Program-made: the position numbers and the translations under genes
Part shown: piece after piece, positions 36,515 to 50,254 of the stretch
Position numbering within the stretch: position 1 is the stretch's first letter
Layout of the letters: every line of letters begins with the position of its first letter
The notes under the pieces: generated by a model
Told to the model about the DNA's origin: nothing
The model's input: the letters and a program-made list of their open reading frames with translations, nothing else
The model's database searches: none
Assembly (NCBI RefSeq): GCF_000213175.1
Contig: NW_009799104.1
Span: 2,601,220 to 2,665,219 of the forward strand
Length of the DNA stretch: 64,000 bases
Source of the DNA: Neurospora tetrasperma FGSC 2508
Lineage: Eukaryota > Ascomycota > Sordariomycetes > Sordariales > Sordariaceae
Direction of reading: 5' to 3'

Positions 36515-36770
36515 TATCTGAATAGATTAGAATATTATCAAAATATACTATTATATATATATTGAAGATAGTATATATAATATTGTTAATATAGTTCTAA
36601 AAGGTTCCTAGGGCGCCTTAGAGGCCGAATAGGTAAATAATAAATTTGTAGAAATTAAAATAGGTAATAAAAGTTATGAATTATTTATATCTTTCCTTTA
36701 TATAAAACCTATCAAATATAATACTTATATTGAGCTTAATAAAGATCTCTATTCGGTAGATAATATTAAA
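36515..36770 (-). pseudogene. Reverse-transcriptase remnant of the inner Gypsy element
   Basis: One minus-strand frame stays readable for about 80 codons, interrupted only by TAA/TAG codons. It gives IFIKLNISIIFDRFYIKE (the 'F-K-L-D-L-R...F-R-I' block of Gypsy RT), then YLFGL*GALGTF*NYINNII (the F-G-L-x-x-A-P-x-T-F-Q block), then IVYFDNILIYSDNKKDY (the Y-x-D-D box with the second Asp changed to Asn). Order and spacing match Ty3/Gypsy RT. It is the best-preserved coding relic in the nest. Confidence 0.85.
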
Positions 36771-39700
36771 GGTCTCTTTAATTAAAAATAATAAATAATA
36801 TATTTCAAACAATATATTATTAATACTATAATAATTAATATAAATATAGACGCTACCGCCGGGCTTCTTTATTAAGAAGATAGGGGAGGCGGCCGCGGAT
36901 TAAAACCGGCGAATAAAACTCTTTCTTAAATTATTATTAATCTATTTCTTAATAATATTAATTTTAATTAAGAATATATAGTATAGCTTTATATTAAGGG
37001 AGGTTACTCCCAGTTAGAATTCGATTTTATAATCATATAAATAGTTAGGCGGGACCTCTTTAATTAAAGAGGGGAGGAAACCGCTACTTCGTTAATATAT
37101 TACCGTCCCTCCGTTTCCTTTAGGATAATAATAATTTTATCCTTTGTTTTAAATAAGCGGTCGGTTTTATTAAAGAACTTTTTTATATCCTTATTAAAAA
37201 TTTTAACTAAATATATGTATTAGATCATTTTCTTATAGAATAGTACGTCTTTTTCGAGGATATTAGTAAGATAGATTACTTTAATTAGAATTACCGCTTT
37301 TTAAAATTCTTTTAATAAATAAATATTAGCTAGATTATTAATAAACGGGTAGAGAAGGGGGGAAAGGCTTTCCTTATATTATTTTCTATTACTATTTATA
37401 ATTTCGGCGATTATCCCTTCAATTAAATTTATATTCTGGACCTCCGCTATAGTAATTAACCTTTCGATTTTAGTATAATCTATAACGTACGGTTATAATT
37501 ATTAAAATTCGTAGATAAAATTGAAAATCGCTATATTAAATTCTTTAATATTATTTAATTTAAGAGAAGAATCTTTATTAGAATTATAGTAATAGCGCGC
37601 TTAGGGGTGTTTTATATTTATAGAGACGTATTAGCTATCGAGACGGATATAGGGGTCGCAATGTACTAGGCTCTTAATTTTAATTAGAAGAGCAATTATA
37701 TTTGTAATATTAACCTTAAATCCGGCTCTACTAATTATTAGTACTTTAACGGAGGGGGAAATAAGTCGGTAGCCGGTTCGGAGAGTAGGTAAAGTTATAC
37801 TAATATTCTCCGCTATAGGAGGTAGTAATAGTAATAATACTAGTTCTACCTAAATAAGGCCAATAATTCCGCTCTCTAAGGTTATTACTAATACTAATAT
37901 TTCTTTAGCGGGGCTAGCAATTTCCTTCCTTAGAACAGGTTAAGGAATTAGAGGGACCTTATTACGGATAGCTACGATTGAGACCCGGTTAGTAAAAGCT
38001 CTTAAAACCGCTAACTAACTTCTAGAGAAATTAATAAGTAAGTAGCGACCTTTATAAGTTGGGTTAATAAAATATATTCTCAATTAGTCGTAATCAATTT
38101 CGGGTTTATAATATTATAATTATAGGAAACCTAGAATAATTAAATAGTTCTACGAAATATTATAAATTAAAAAGGTAATTATTTAATTATAGTACCTAAT
38201 ATAGAATTTAGTTATTACCCCTTTAGAAATAATACTTTTAATTACTCTATTAGCGAGGATAAGTTTCTTTGTTTAGCGGAAGTGGAAATAGGGAAGATTA
38301 TATTTGATAACGAAAGAGTAATTGATAAAGGTAAATATAGAGTAGCCAGTATTTATAAGGGTAATATAATAATTTTTATACAATTTAATTATAATGTAAA
38401 AAGATAAAAGTATTAAATTTAAAGAAGTAAAACTATTTAATAATTATATCCTAACCTCCTCTAAACCCTCCAATTCTAAGGAATCTAAAATTTATTTCCA
38501 TAATAATAATAGGAAAAGCTTTTATATACAATTAAATATAGAGGCTAAATATTTTTAACTTATTATAATATTTATTATTAATAGCGGCGGTAGTAGCGGC
38601 GGCGGCGGGGGCTATAGCGGGAGTAATAGTAATAGTAGGAATAATTTCGGCGGCGCGAATTTCCTCCCTATTATAATGACCTTTACCTCTTTCTTTACTT
38701 TTATTCCTTTTACCCTTATTGTATTAGGGGCCCTAAATATTATAATTAATAAAAGCGAAGTAATTACGGGCAATATAATTATCGCTGCTATAATAATAGT
38801 ATTTATTATTATACATATACTAATTAAGAATATCTTTATAAATAAAAACGGCGAAATTAATAGTATTGAGGTTTATTTTATTACTACCCTAAGTAATAGG
38901 GATATTATTAGTATTACGGGAACTAGAAGCGTTGTTTATATTAGTATTAATATTACCGGAGCTTCTACCGGCGGGGGCGCTATTATTAAAAATACGAGCG
39001 TTTATTTTATAGCGGTGGTTAGTATCTTCTAAATTACCGGCGATAATACGGCAAATTACGAGCTACTTCTTAAAATCGTTAGCCTTAGGAAGGTTATAAT
39101 ATATAAAAGTATTATAAAACTATTTATTATTTTTATTATAAAAGTAGTAAATTCTTATAGAATTATCGAAGCTATAGAGATTTATTAAATTAGTAAACTC
39201 TAATTTGAATTCTACGAAAAATATATTCTTTATAAAGAATTCTTCTAAATAATAGCCGGCATTTTTTCTTAAATTAATATTCTAAAAATAGGTAACGAAA
39301 TATTCCATAAATTCGGTATTGGTCTTTTAATATTAGGAGTTTATATTTCCTCCGTTCTAAATAATATTTAGGTTATTCTAAATACCGGATAAAATTTCGG
39401 GGCCTAATAATATAGCGGTGTAAATAATTTTAATATCTTCATTAATATAGAAGAGAGGGTTGTACTTCTATTAGGATAAAATATAGAAATACTATATTTT
39501 AAAGATTTTGTATTTATAGGTAGTACTAACGTTTTCCTTACTAGTAAAGATCGGCGGGTTCTCTATAGTTTGTTTTAGAAACGATATTTTAGTATTAATA
39601 CCTATTACTTTAGTAAGGTTATTATATAGGGGCTAAACGTTAGTACTATAGAATTTAAAAGTAATATAATTTATATTAAAGTGGTTATACTTTTTCTAGA

Positions 39701-40435
39701 GGGTATTAAATTTAATTATTAAATTAAAATAGTTAAAATTCTTTTAGTCGAAGTCGTTTTAAATTTTAATAACTACCGTATGGACAATTTTCAATTCGTC
39801 CTCGCTATATTGGAAATCAATAGTAATATCCTCGTACTAGGCGAAATCGTTATAGTAAAGGCAATCGAGCGGGGCAATAATCGAGCGGAAAGTAGGGTTT
39901 TAAGTAATAATATTAATTGCGTCGAAGTAAGTGCGTAGAATAGTTTTCTTCTCTTTATTATTACTAATACTAATAGGAAAATTATTAATTATTATTAAAG
40001 GAAGAAGTTTAATGAGCGTGGTTTAATAAACGGTAACGTCGGTAGTATTAATAATTTTATTAAATACTTTGTAAATGTTATTCAAATTAAATAACATATT
40101 CCTAGGAGGGGTACTAAAATTGATAAAATCGTCGGTACAACTAATAAGAGAGAAGGATACGTAATTATTATTCTTATTGTAAGATATAAGAAAAGTAATT
40201 GTACGAAGTAGTTTTTTATCCCTTAAATAAAGAGTATTTACCCTTATTTACTAAATGAAGAGAGCGAGATTATAATTATAATTATTGTAATTATAATTAT
40301 TAGTATTTAGAGTCTTAGATTTAGCGGCTCGGCGAACGAGGCGATTCCTACACGCGCGCAGATTAAAGATTAACTATACGATAAAAGAAAATAGGTTTTA
40401 TACTATAAATATAATAATTAAAAGGTATAATTAAT

Positions 40436-40697
40436 TATTACGGGTAAAGGGTAGATGGTAGATGTAAATATGTATAATTGTACGAAGGAGAAAGGAAGAG
40501 AAGTGTATAGTTGAATACTTAGAAGGCTGGCCTTATGAAGACGGCCGCTAGCGGGTCTACGGACCCGCGGCAGGCAGCGCTCTAATTAATTAGCTGCCGG
40601 CAATAATAATAGCCAGTAGTAATAATAGCGTACGGCAGTCTTAGAAGCTGCTGTACACTGGCACCAGGCATAAGGCACACAGGCTAGCCCTGTGACA
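40436..40697 (-). repeat. 5' LTR of the inner Gypsy element
   Basis: 262 bp, ends GCTAGCCCTGTGACA; followed by CGGAT. Less mutated in its right half than the partner LTR. Confidence 0.9.
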
Positions 40698-43471
40698 CGG
40701 ATATAGCTATCATCTTTATTCCCAAACTTTTATACTAAAGTTTCCTAAATAAGGAAGTAGATAATAATAACGTATTTAATTAATAATTCTTATTAAGAGA
40801 TTGAATAATAGTGTAATAATCCTCAAAACTCTTATTAGGGTTGAAGTATATTATAATAGTAGGTCTGTATAATTATTTAAGTAGTTTTCGCTTTAGGATA
40901 AGTTTCTAATAGTAATTAGGAATATAGACTTACCCGGTTAAGCGTATAAATTTGATTTTAAAATCTTAAAAACGCTTATTATCCTTTATAGTCAACTTTT
41001 TGAACTCTATATTTACTTTTTCAATTATATTCTTATTTAAATAACTCTCCTTTAAATAGCTAATTAATTAATTAATAATAGTTAGGTAGGGTAGATTACT
41101 ATTATATTCGTATAGGAAGGGGAGTATAGCTTTAGCGGCTTTATTTTTTAAGCGTCCTACAATAATATTGAAAATTATATACTTAGTAGTAAAATAGTTG
41201 GTATTGATTTCTAATATACTATAAATCTAGTAAAATTATATCTTAAAAGATACTTTATTTCTATTAGATTTTCTATAAAAGAGAAGGATATTCGGCACCT
41301 TAGTAAATTTCTTACCTCGACTCCTAAATAAGTAGGATAATCGTTTAGAATTAGAATAGGGAGATTAATTTATCGGTATAGGAGGCGGTTACTTCCTACG
41401 TTTATTTTCTCCTAAACGTTTATTAAGGTACTTTCTACTAGAGTTATTTAACTAGTCGGAGTTGGATTCGTTATTGGATGAGTTAGGATTACCTAAGTCG
41501 GCCGCTTAGCTTCTATAACTATTACCGCTATTACTATAGTTTCCTCTACCTAAAAGGTTAGAGACCTATATTTTCTTTGCTAGTATATTATTATCCTAGG
41601 GTTGTATCCTGGTAGGAACTTTATCGATAGCTTTACTAATATTATGTTCTAGTAAAATATAGACTCTATACTTCTGATAGAAACTATTTAAAGTGGATTT
41701 AGAAAATTCGCTAGTGAATTTTTCCTCCTTATTCTTAATTGAGGATTGTAAAGTAGGGAGGTCGTTAACTACTAAAGTCTTTTTAAAATATTTATTAGTT
41801 TTCTCTAAATTAGTTATTTTATCTTCGGTAGTTTATAATTATTAGTGAGTATAGTTAAGGAGAAGTTCTGCAACCTTTTTATTCCTCACGTAGTGGGGTA
41901 AATTTATTTTTTATTATATTAATATCCTTTTCTAATTCGAGGATTCGCTCCTAAAATTTATAAAATATAGGGGTTTTGTAAGGGACTTTTGCCGTATTTA
42001 ATTAAATTATTAAGGTATTAACCTTTTCCTTAAAGCGGGCAATCTCTACTTAATTCGTAGTTTTTTAGGCATTTAATCCTTCTATATAGGATTTAATAGC
42101 TTTATCGGTACGGAGATTATAGTTAGTAGCTATTTTAGTTAGGGATTCGTTGTAGGCGAATTGAATCTATTTAATTTTTTATATTCCTCGTACAATTCTT
42201 CTTCGGTGCGCCGGTATACTGCCTCAAAATCGACTAATTACTTTTAGAGGTCGATCTCGCCTTTAGAAGCTATAATAGCAATATTATACTCATCCTTAAC
42301 CTGGGTAATAATTGCATCTTATTCCTTTATCTTTTAAATAAAGTAGATAATAAAGGAGTGTATCTTTCGGACTATAGCGTCTATATAGCTGGTTATTTTT
42401 ATAAGGTTATTAATTAAAGTATAAAATATTTGTAAAGAAAGAAAGCGAATACAGATTTTGTTCTATATAGTAGCGGGGTTTTAATTATAGAGGTTAGTAA
42501 ATTAAGCGGATATTATTATGCCCTTCTATGGTTTTAAAACCGTGGACTTTTGGCCTTTATCAGTAAATAGTTGGAAATAGATATAACTGAAGCCCCGTTA
42601 GGTTTTAAAGTAGTCGATTATATAGTTGGCGCGGTCGATAACGTCCCTTAGTAGGTTATTAAATAATAGAGTTAGTTGCTTATTATTAATCTTTAGAACT
42701 ATATTACTAAGATATAGGTCCTTTATTTATTATAATATATGATTAGTGAAATCCTGTATATTAGGGTCGGATTTATTATTGGGGGTGGCGGGAACTATCC
42801 TATTTAATTCGTAAATATTAAACAATATTCGCTTAATTGCGGAAAGGTTAGAAGGGACGTTATTATAAAGGTTATAGAATAATTTAATACTAAAGCGCGT
42901 TTTCCAGTAGCGTAACGGTTGGGCTTTGTTAAGGGTACCCTTAGCCTTCATAGGAGGTAGGCGGTTAAGAGTATTGTATTGTATAGTAATACGCTCCTAT
43001 AGAGCGGACAAATTGTATATTACTAAGGAAGTAGGGGAATAGCGATTTTTATTTTAATTGCTAATAGTAGGAATTACTAGTTGATTATTAGAATCTATTA
43101 TAGGTAATTTAGGGTATATAATAGTAAGGGTAAGTATTTCGGCCTTTTCGATATTAGCGTCGGTATCGCATAGAATATAGTTATCTATTATAGGACTACC
43201 CTCGGGCTAACCTCTAGGGTTATTTGCTATATCGGGGTTTGTTATTTTAAATTATAATAAATACGGATCTCGAAATAGGATCTTATAATATTAGGTTCTC
43301 GCTACGGTTATAACTTATTGGGTTCTTACGACCTAAGCGGTTGATTATAGCAACTTTAAGTGCTTATCGGGTTCTCGCTGTTGTAATAAACAATTTTAGG
43401 TGTCGGATTTGGTTGAGGGTAGGATATTATAATTACCGTCTCCAATTTAATAATAATTAACTTTAATATTA

Positions 43472-43704
43472 TATAAGGGTATATACAATTACGAAAGTAA
43501 GCTAGCTTATGAAGGTTGTAATACAAATTAATATAATATTAAAGTTAAAGAGAAGAAGAGGGAAAGTATAAAAGGAGTTGGCTACGCGGGGTTTTGTAGT
43601 GTGCGCGCGCCAAGCTCTGTTAAGGTGCGGTGGGGCGCGCAGTAAAGGCGCGCGACCACGTGACCTCTAACACTCCTGGGCAATCATAGTACTAGGCTAT
43701 GACA
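43472..43704 (-). repeat. 5' LTR of the middle Gypsy element
   Basis: 233 bp, ends GGCTATGACA; followed by GGTAG. The right half retains CpG-rich sequence, the left half is mutated. Confidence 0.9.
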
Positions 43705-45799
43705 GGTAGACTATATATAAATTAGTGCGAACGATTCTAAAAGGGCCTTCCTAGCGGGGGGAAAACTTCGATATAACTGACCGTTAGCGAGGTTTATAGT
43801 ATTTAGAAGAGCTATATTATAAATACAATACTTAGAAGAATTAATATATTTTTATTAATATTATTTTTATAATATTCCTATATACAGCGGATTTATTAGA
43901 TAGCGAAGTCCTATACTTTTTAGAAGCGGTCTACTAATTTACTAGCTTTATAGTACTCTTTAAATTGAACCGGTGAAAGATTTGGAGGTAGCGGAATTCG
44001 GGGTTCTATATTTATATAAGGATAATAATTGTAATTAGTAAAGAACGGTAAAATCCCTATTAATAAGGAAATAGTATTATTACTAGCGAACTTTATAAGA
44101 GGTAATTATTTAACCTAATTTATTTAAGTTTAATTAATATATATCTTTAAGAACTATTTTATTTCTATATTAATATATTCGGTCTACGTATTAATTTAAG
44201 GGTAGAAGGCGGAAGTTAATTTTCTAATAATAAATAATCTTTTATAAAGAATAGATTAGAAGTAGGATATAAATTAGGTACCTCTATTAGATAAAATACT
44301 ATTTAGCAAACTATAAATATAATAAATATGAATAATAAAGCAATTAATTAGTTTCTCAACCTCTAAAGTTATTACTATAATATAGTATTAGATTTTTATA
44401 AATCGATTAATAATAACGGCAATGTACTTAAAGGTTTAGCTGAAGTAAGTACTATCCGGTAATAGGGTAATATAACCGACCAAAATCGCCGTCTAAGGTA
44501 CTAGGGAGATAATTATAGGTTTAAAGTAACTAGTGGAACTGCTCTTAAATAACTTAATTTTAGTATAGGGGAAGTAGCCTCTAAAAAAAAGCCTTATATC
44601 GTTATATATCCCTTCCTAATAGAAATTGCGTTATAAAAGCTCGTATATAGCGTTAAGGCTAGGGTAGCCCGCGCTGGGAATATTATATTAATAATTAATT
44701 AATTAGAATTAAAGGCCCTTATTATAAGGGTCGATAATAACTCTATCCCTCTACTTTATAATATTATTAATAATATAATATTTTGAAAAAGCTCTATAGA
44801 ATACCATCTTAATAATTGAAAGCTATTATTATTATAATACGTTTATTAATAAAATATTAACTCTTAAAGGAAAGTTGAAGTTTTATAGTTCGTACGGATA
44901 AAATTATTAGTTAATTTAATATTAAGGTCCTTAGGGCCGAATAAATACAATAAGAAATTAACGGCGGAATCCTTAAAATAATTATTTTTAAACTATAAGA
45001 GGTCGAATAATAGTTTTTTATAGGTAATAAAGCGACCGTCTTCTTCGCTGTTGGGGCGGTTACTAACTTTATAACTTAGAATATCGGGGTGTAAATTCTT
45101 TAAACCCGGAATATATTTTATTAGGAAATTAAATTAAGATAGGAATTAAAACTAGCGTATATACTATTAAGTAAATTACTTATTCGTTATAAAAGTTTAA
45201 AAGTTTTTATAGTCCGTTAGAATATTGAAAGGCTATTAAATACCCTCGAACTCTGGCCGCTACTCCTCGAGTACTTTAATAATAGTTAGCAACTCCTTAT
45301 TACAAATATTATAATTATATTTCTATAAAGTATATTTAATAAAGAAGTAGTCTACTGGGTAAAGGATCCTATTATTACTATACTAGGAAAGGGTACTGCC
45401 AGCGGCCTAATTGGAAGTATCTATTTTAATAACTATTTTCTTAGTCCAATTGTAAATTTTCAACACCGGGCCTTCTATAAAAGACTTTAAAAACTCGAAT
45501 ACTCGTTAGTAATTAATATTCTAAACTTAGGCTATATCCCTCTTTATAAGTTTTTAAAGTAGGGTAGCTATAGTAGAAAAGTCTTGAATAAACCGTTAAT
45601 AGAAATTTATAAAGTTAAGAAAAGATTAAAGGGACTTTTTAAATTCTAAAATTAGTTATTTAGTTACTACTTTAATTTTCTTTAGGTTTATTTCAAGACT
45701 TTGCGGGGTAATAGTTAGCCCTAAATACTTATTATATATAATATAAAATTCGTATTTATCAATATTAATACTAAATCCTACTCTAACTAACTAATTAAG

Positions 45800-45880
45800 G
45801 ATATTATTAACGTACTATTTATAGTCCCTTATATTATCCAAATAAATTAAAATATTATTGAAATATATAATTATATAGAT
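45800..45880 (-). pseudogene. Reverse-transcriptase remnant of the outer Gypsy element
   Basis: The minus strand reads IYFNNILIYLDNIRDYK. This is the Gypsy Y-x-D-D-I-L-I-Y box with both Asp codons now Asn, so it is non-functional. Confidence 0.75.
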
Positions 45881-48800
45881 GTTAAAAATATTATATAGGA
45901 TATTATTAATATAATTCTAGAAAGTAGTAAGAGTTTTTTATAAACCGAAAGGGATAACGAAGGATTCGAAAAGACTAAAGTGTATTATAAATATAATTAG
46001 CTATTTATAGCCCTATTTTATTTAAATACGATTAAAAGCAGTTATTATATCCAATTTTATAAAAATCTTAATATAGTAAATTATATTTAAAATCTCTTTA
46101 ATAAATAGGAATAAGTAGTAGGATTTGAAGGTAATATTATTAATTCTTCTATAATTAATATAAATATAGACTCCGCTTCCTAGCTTTTTGATAAGTAGGA
46201 CCGGGGTTAAAGTTTCTAATTATAATAATCGGATAAACTTTTTCTTAAGGTTATTATTAATCTATTTTTTAATAACGCTAAATTCGTCCGGGTTGAAGGT
46301 ATAACCGCGGGTAGCGGGTAGCGAAGTTCCTAAACGGAATTCGAATTTAAAATTATATAAATAATTAGGGGGGGAGAATTTCCGTACCCTCTTACTTAAA
46401 AGTGCTACTATAGTACTAATACTATTTGGGGAGTTTGGCTTAAATTTTAGTATTAATCTTTAAGAGTTTATCCGCTTTCTCATAGAATTTAGTAATGTTT
46501 TCGGATATAATTTTACTAATATTAATATTATTAGCGGTAAAGTACTTATTAATTATTTTTTTGTAATATAGGAAATTATTATTAATATTATTAATTTAGA
46601 CGGAATTAGCAACCTTTACTATATATAAAGTAATTGTATTTCGCTTACCGATTAGAGCGTTAATCTATTTATAATAATTACTATTAAATAATTTTTTATA
46701 CTTCTAACTACGGCCTATTAAAACCTCCTTAATTATTTTCTTAATAAAACTATTACTTATACTTCTAAAATTTAGAACGCCTCCTTCCTCCTCTACTTAA
46801 TCCCCCTCTTTTGATCTTTTAATATTTTCCTCTATTTCGGCCTTAGTAGTATAAATAATTTGGAGTTTCATTATTTTAGCCAATTAATTGAAATTTACGG
46901 TGGAGAGCTCACTAATATCGTTAGAGTTAATAGGATTATTAGGAATACTATAAAAATAAATTAAAAATTAATAGTCTATAGTTCTAATATAAACTCCTTT
47001 AATAATCCGACATAGTACCGGCTAGTGAACTAGGGTACTAACTAGGAGGTCTATTAATATTAATATTTAACTAGGGCTAATTAGAGTTTTACCGAACGGA
47101 ATAGTACTTAATTAGTTAATTATTTAATTCTTAAAATAATTAAACTTTTAGCAAGCAATTTATTTTACAATTATAGAAATAAATAGATAGTAAATAGACT
47201 CTCTTTATAGTAGTTTTAATTCCCCTTTATTGGATATTTCTTTATAAAAGGGCTTTTTATATATAGAATAAATACTGGGCGTATTAAAGCAAGGGGGAGA
47301 AAAGTAGCGAATTATTAATAGAGCGTAATAGTTAATAATTCTATAAGGGAAATAATTGTATAATTTATAAGCGGGCTTAAAATGGAGGAAGTTATTAGGC
47401 TAATTAATACTTAGAATATAATATATTAACTATAAATAACTAAGGATAATAAGGTTATTTTTCGCGAAATTATAAATAAAGAGGTTAATAACTTCGTAGT
47501 AAATTCTTACCTACATTATTATTCTAATAAAATAAGTAATATTACCCTTAATTTAATTATTAGCGAAGTATAGTAGTTTAGGGACCGGTAATTTAAAGAG
47601 AGGAAAACAATATTAGAAAGCGAACCTCCGGTTAATAAAATTAAGTATAATATAACTATTATTAATTAGGGTAGAATAATATAAATTATATAATCTAAAG
47701 GAGAAGTAGATAAAGAGATTTAATAAATTAGAGTATTTATAGCAATTATTTATTAAAGATTATATATTTTAATAATATTTAGCTATATAAGAATAAACCC
47801 CTATAGTCCTCCTCCTTATCCTATAGATTAGTGCCTCTAAATATAATTTAGGTTAGAAATTATATATTTTCCTATCTTTAAACTAAACCGGCTTTATTGC
47901 TTATAATAAGGCCGACGAAACCGGGTTAATAAATAGGAACCGGATAGTAATAACCACCGGGGTTAGGGGTACTTAGAATAATTATTAAAAAACCTATAGG
48001 GAGGCCGGTACTTATAACGTTAACCTAATAGCCGCTACCGTAATTAGAATACTATTAGCTATAATTATATTAACCGTAGGCCGGTTACTATTATTAGCTA
48101 CTATTATTTTTAGTATTATTATTACTGTTATTACCACTATTATTCTTATTTTTATTTTAATTTCTATTTCTATTACTACGGGGTTTAACTTCCTTCTTAA
48201 AATTAATACGGGAATAGTATTCCGCCGAGAAATAGCCCTTCCTATTATAGCGGATATATATACTATTCTTTATACAATATTCGAAGACATTATTATTGAT
48301 TAAACGAAAAATTTGGACGTTGGAGGTTAATATTATATTAAGGTCTATAATAGAGCCTCCTTAATTAATAGTAGCCTTTCTAATAAATATAAGGGTACTA
48401 AAAGTATTAACGGCGGTAATACTAAAGCTGGTCTTATAATAAGGGTTAGAATTTCTATTATACTAATCCTTATCCTCCAAATTCTTTATAAGATTATAGG
48501 CGAAAATTAACTATTTATTATACTTATTATTAGTAAATTAAGAGTTCTAATAAACAATAGTAGTATAAATATAGTTCGAGATTTTTTAGTATAAATAGTA
48601 GATTTTTATACCGTCGTTAAAATTGTAGCGATCGATTAAACGGGTAAAATTATCCTTAAACTCTTACTATTTTATACCTTTAATTATCTTTAACTCTTCG
48701 AATTCGTAATAAAAATAGATAATAATATTTATATTATTATAATTTATAATAAGTTTTATTAGGAGGGCCTCCATCGTAAATTATTTAGTAGGGAGTTTAA

Positions 48801-49917
48801 TTAGGATTTTAATAAGTTCGAACTTAATAGTTTTAAAAGGAGTACCCTCAATAGAGCGAATAATAAGTAAAAATTTCTTATACTTAGTATTAAAGAGTTA
48901 GAAATCGTTTAAGTAAGCGAATTAAATACGGAAACACTAAGTATAAAATTTAATAGAATATTTAATAATAGTACCTTTACTATTAAATATTAATATTATA
49001 ATAATATATAATACTAACTTATAGCTGCTACTATCGTTTATAAAAGCTATAGTATTAGGCTTAAGTTTTTCGTCACTAAAATCGTCTTCTAGAAGTATAA
49101 TATTAAAAACTTAAATAGTAATAAAATGCTAGTACAAATTATTAATCGTCTTTTAATACTTCTCCTTCTACTTCTAATAAGTAACTCTAAAATTAGTTCT
49201 TAAGGTAGAAAATTCTAATCTTAAAGTAATAATATCTATTTGCAATAAATTAACTTCGGCGGAATAAATATTACGGATAGCCCTAATATAGTTTTATAAT
49301 TCTTAGCAACCTCCTATACTTAGAGGAGGGCTCTTACTTAAACTATAGTAATATTACTATTAAATCGTTTAATCTCTTACTAAACTAATACTAATTAGGA
49401 TTTAGAAACTTCGAATAATTCCTCCACCTTATATATTTCTATTCTAATTCTAATAATATCTTCGTAAATTAATCGGTTAAAAACTATAAATATAATATAA
49501 AAAATAGTGAGGATAGTAAGGCTAAAGGCGTTGTTAATTAGAATATTACTAATAATAACCGCTTAATTATTAAGTATTTCGAACGTTTACGAAATATTTA
49601 AATAGTAATTATAATTAGCGGAATCAATTATTACGAAAGCGCTAATTATTATAATCGCCAAAAAGTTATTAATTATTAGAGGGTTAAATATTAATCGCTA
49701 AATTAATACGCTAGTAGGTATAAAGGAGAGAAAGAAAAGGCGAACTATTTAATTATAATATTCGGTTTAATAATTACTTAATTTAAGGTCTAGGATTGCA
49801 ACGAAGGTTTTAATTATATGGTTATAAATTTTAATTAATTAATTAATACAAATACAATTAATCTTCCTCTTTATTAAACAGTAAGCGTACGTAGTATAAT
49901 AATTTAGTATAATAAAT

Positions 49918-50140
49918 TATTATAGGGGGAGAGGGTACTATTGGGGGTAAAGTAGGATATATATTATTATATAAGGGAGGAGAAGGGAAATATATATAGA
50001 AGATTAGCTATATAGGCGAGAGCCCAGCTTGGGCTAATCCGTACTCGTACACACACGTAGGACTATATGTAACCAGAGCCGTCAATAGCTCTAGACTGGA
50101 GGCGTACAGTGTAACTACATTATAGGCTAACCCTGTAATA
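49918..50140 (-). repeat. 5' LTR of the outer Gypsy element
   Basis: 223 bp, ends GGCTAACCCTGTAATA; followed by AGCAC and then the right arm of the host TIR element. Confidence 0.88.
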
Positions 50141-50254
50141 AGCACCCACTTTAAGGGGTGCGAGTCTAGCGAGGTAAAAAAAGTGGGGGCGGGGGACGAG
50201 TACTTAACAAGTAAGGGGGTTAAAAGCCTTGGCGCCTAGAACCCCCCAAGTAAT

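Larger units (their letters stand above)
33562..40697 (-). mobile_element. Inner Gypsy-type LTR retrotransposon, inserted in the middle one
   Basis: Direct 262-bp LTRs at 33562-33823 and 40436-40697 start TATTACGGG (from TGTTACGGG) and end CTATAATA / CTGTGACA. The target duplication CGGAT is perfect at 33557-33561 and 40698-40702. The element is 7136 bp. A long RT remnant reads on the minus strand at about 36.5-36.77 kb. The LTR shares its first 70 or so bases in pattern with the outer element's LTR (TATTACGGG, GTA..ATGCG, TTGTACGA.GGAG, GGAAG.GAAGTGTGC), so the two belong to related families. Frames are broken throughout. The 118-codon plus-strand frame at 38676-39032 is spurious. Confidence 0.92.
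28287..43704 (-). mobile_element. Middle Gypsy-type LTR retrotransposon, inserted in the outer one
   Basis: Direct LTRs at 28287-28520 (234 bp) and 43472-43704 (233 bp) run from TGTGAGGG (TATAAGGG in the right copy) to CTATAACA/CTATGACA. The target duplication GGTAG is perfect at 28282-28286 and 43705-43709. Without the inner element the length is about 8.28 kb. Its LTR is unrelated to those of the other two and has conserved GCGCGC-rich patches (GGCGCGCAGTAAAGGCGCGC). A minus-strand RT box is found near 31.3 kb. It is thoroughly RIP-mutated. Confidence 0.92.
27364..50140 (-). mobile_element. Outer Gypsy-type LTR retrotransposon
   Basis: Direct 223-bp LTRs at 27364-27586 and 49918-50140 have ends TATTACGG (from TGTTACGG) and CTGTAATA (from CTGTAACA). 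The target duplication is AGTAC at 27359-27363 and AGCAC at 50141-50145; the one difference is C-to-T. The 22,777-bp span shrinks to about 7.35 kb when the middle element and its duplication are removed. Internal parts are 27587-28281 and 43710-49917. Reverse-transcriptase remnants on the minus strand near 45.85 kb give the orientation. All frames are broken and strongly AT-rich. Confidence 0.9.
26642..50254. mobile_element. Small DNA transposon with long TIRs, host of the whole insertion nest
   Basis: The left arm begins ATTACTCGAGAGGTTCTAGG. The right arm, in reverse complement from 50254, begins ATTACTTGGGGGGTTCTAGG. The arms stay alignable through CCAAGGCTTT, ACTTATTAAGT/ACTTGTTAAGT, AGTGGGTGCTTAC and finally CACACTAGTAAAACGGC (27092-27108 against 27329-27345). 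Removing the MITE at 26696-27040 and the LTR stack at 27364-50145 leaves about 480 bp: arms of roughly 120-140 bp and a core of about 215 bp (27112-27326). The element is non-autonomous. The flanking duplication could not be fixed, so the outer ends are good to a few bases only. Confidence 0.7.

Noticed and set aside
38676-39032. 118-codon frame resembling a membrane protein
   Set aside because: Lies antisense in the inner Gypsy element; Ile/Thr/Asn bias is explained by AT-rich DNA.
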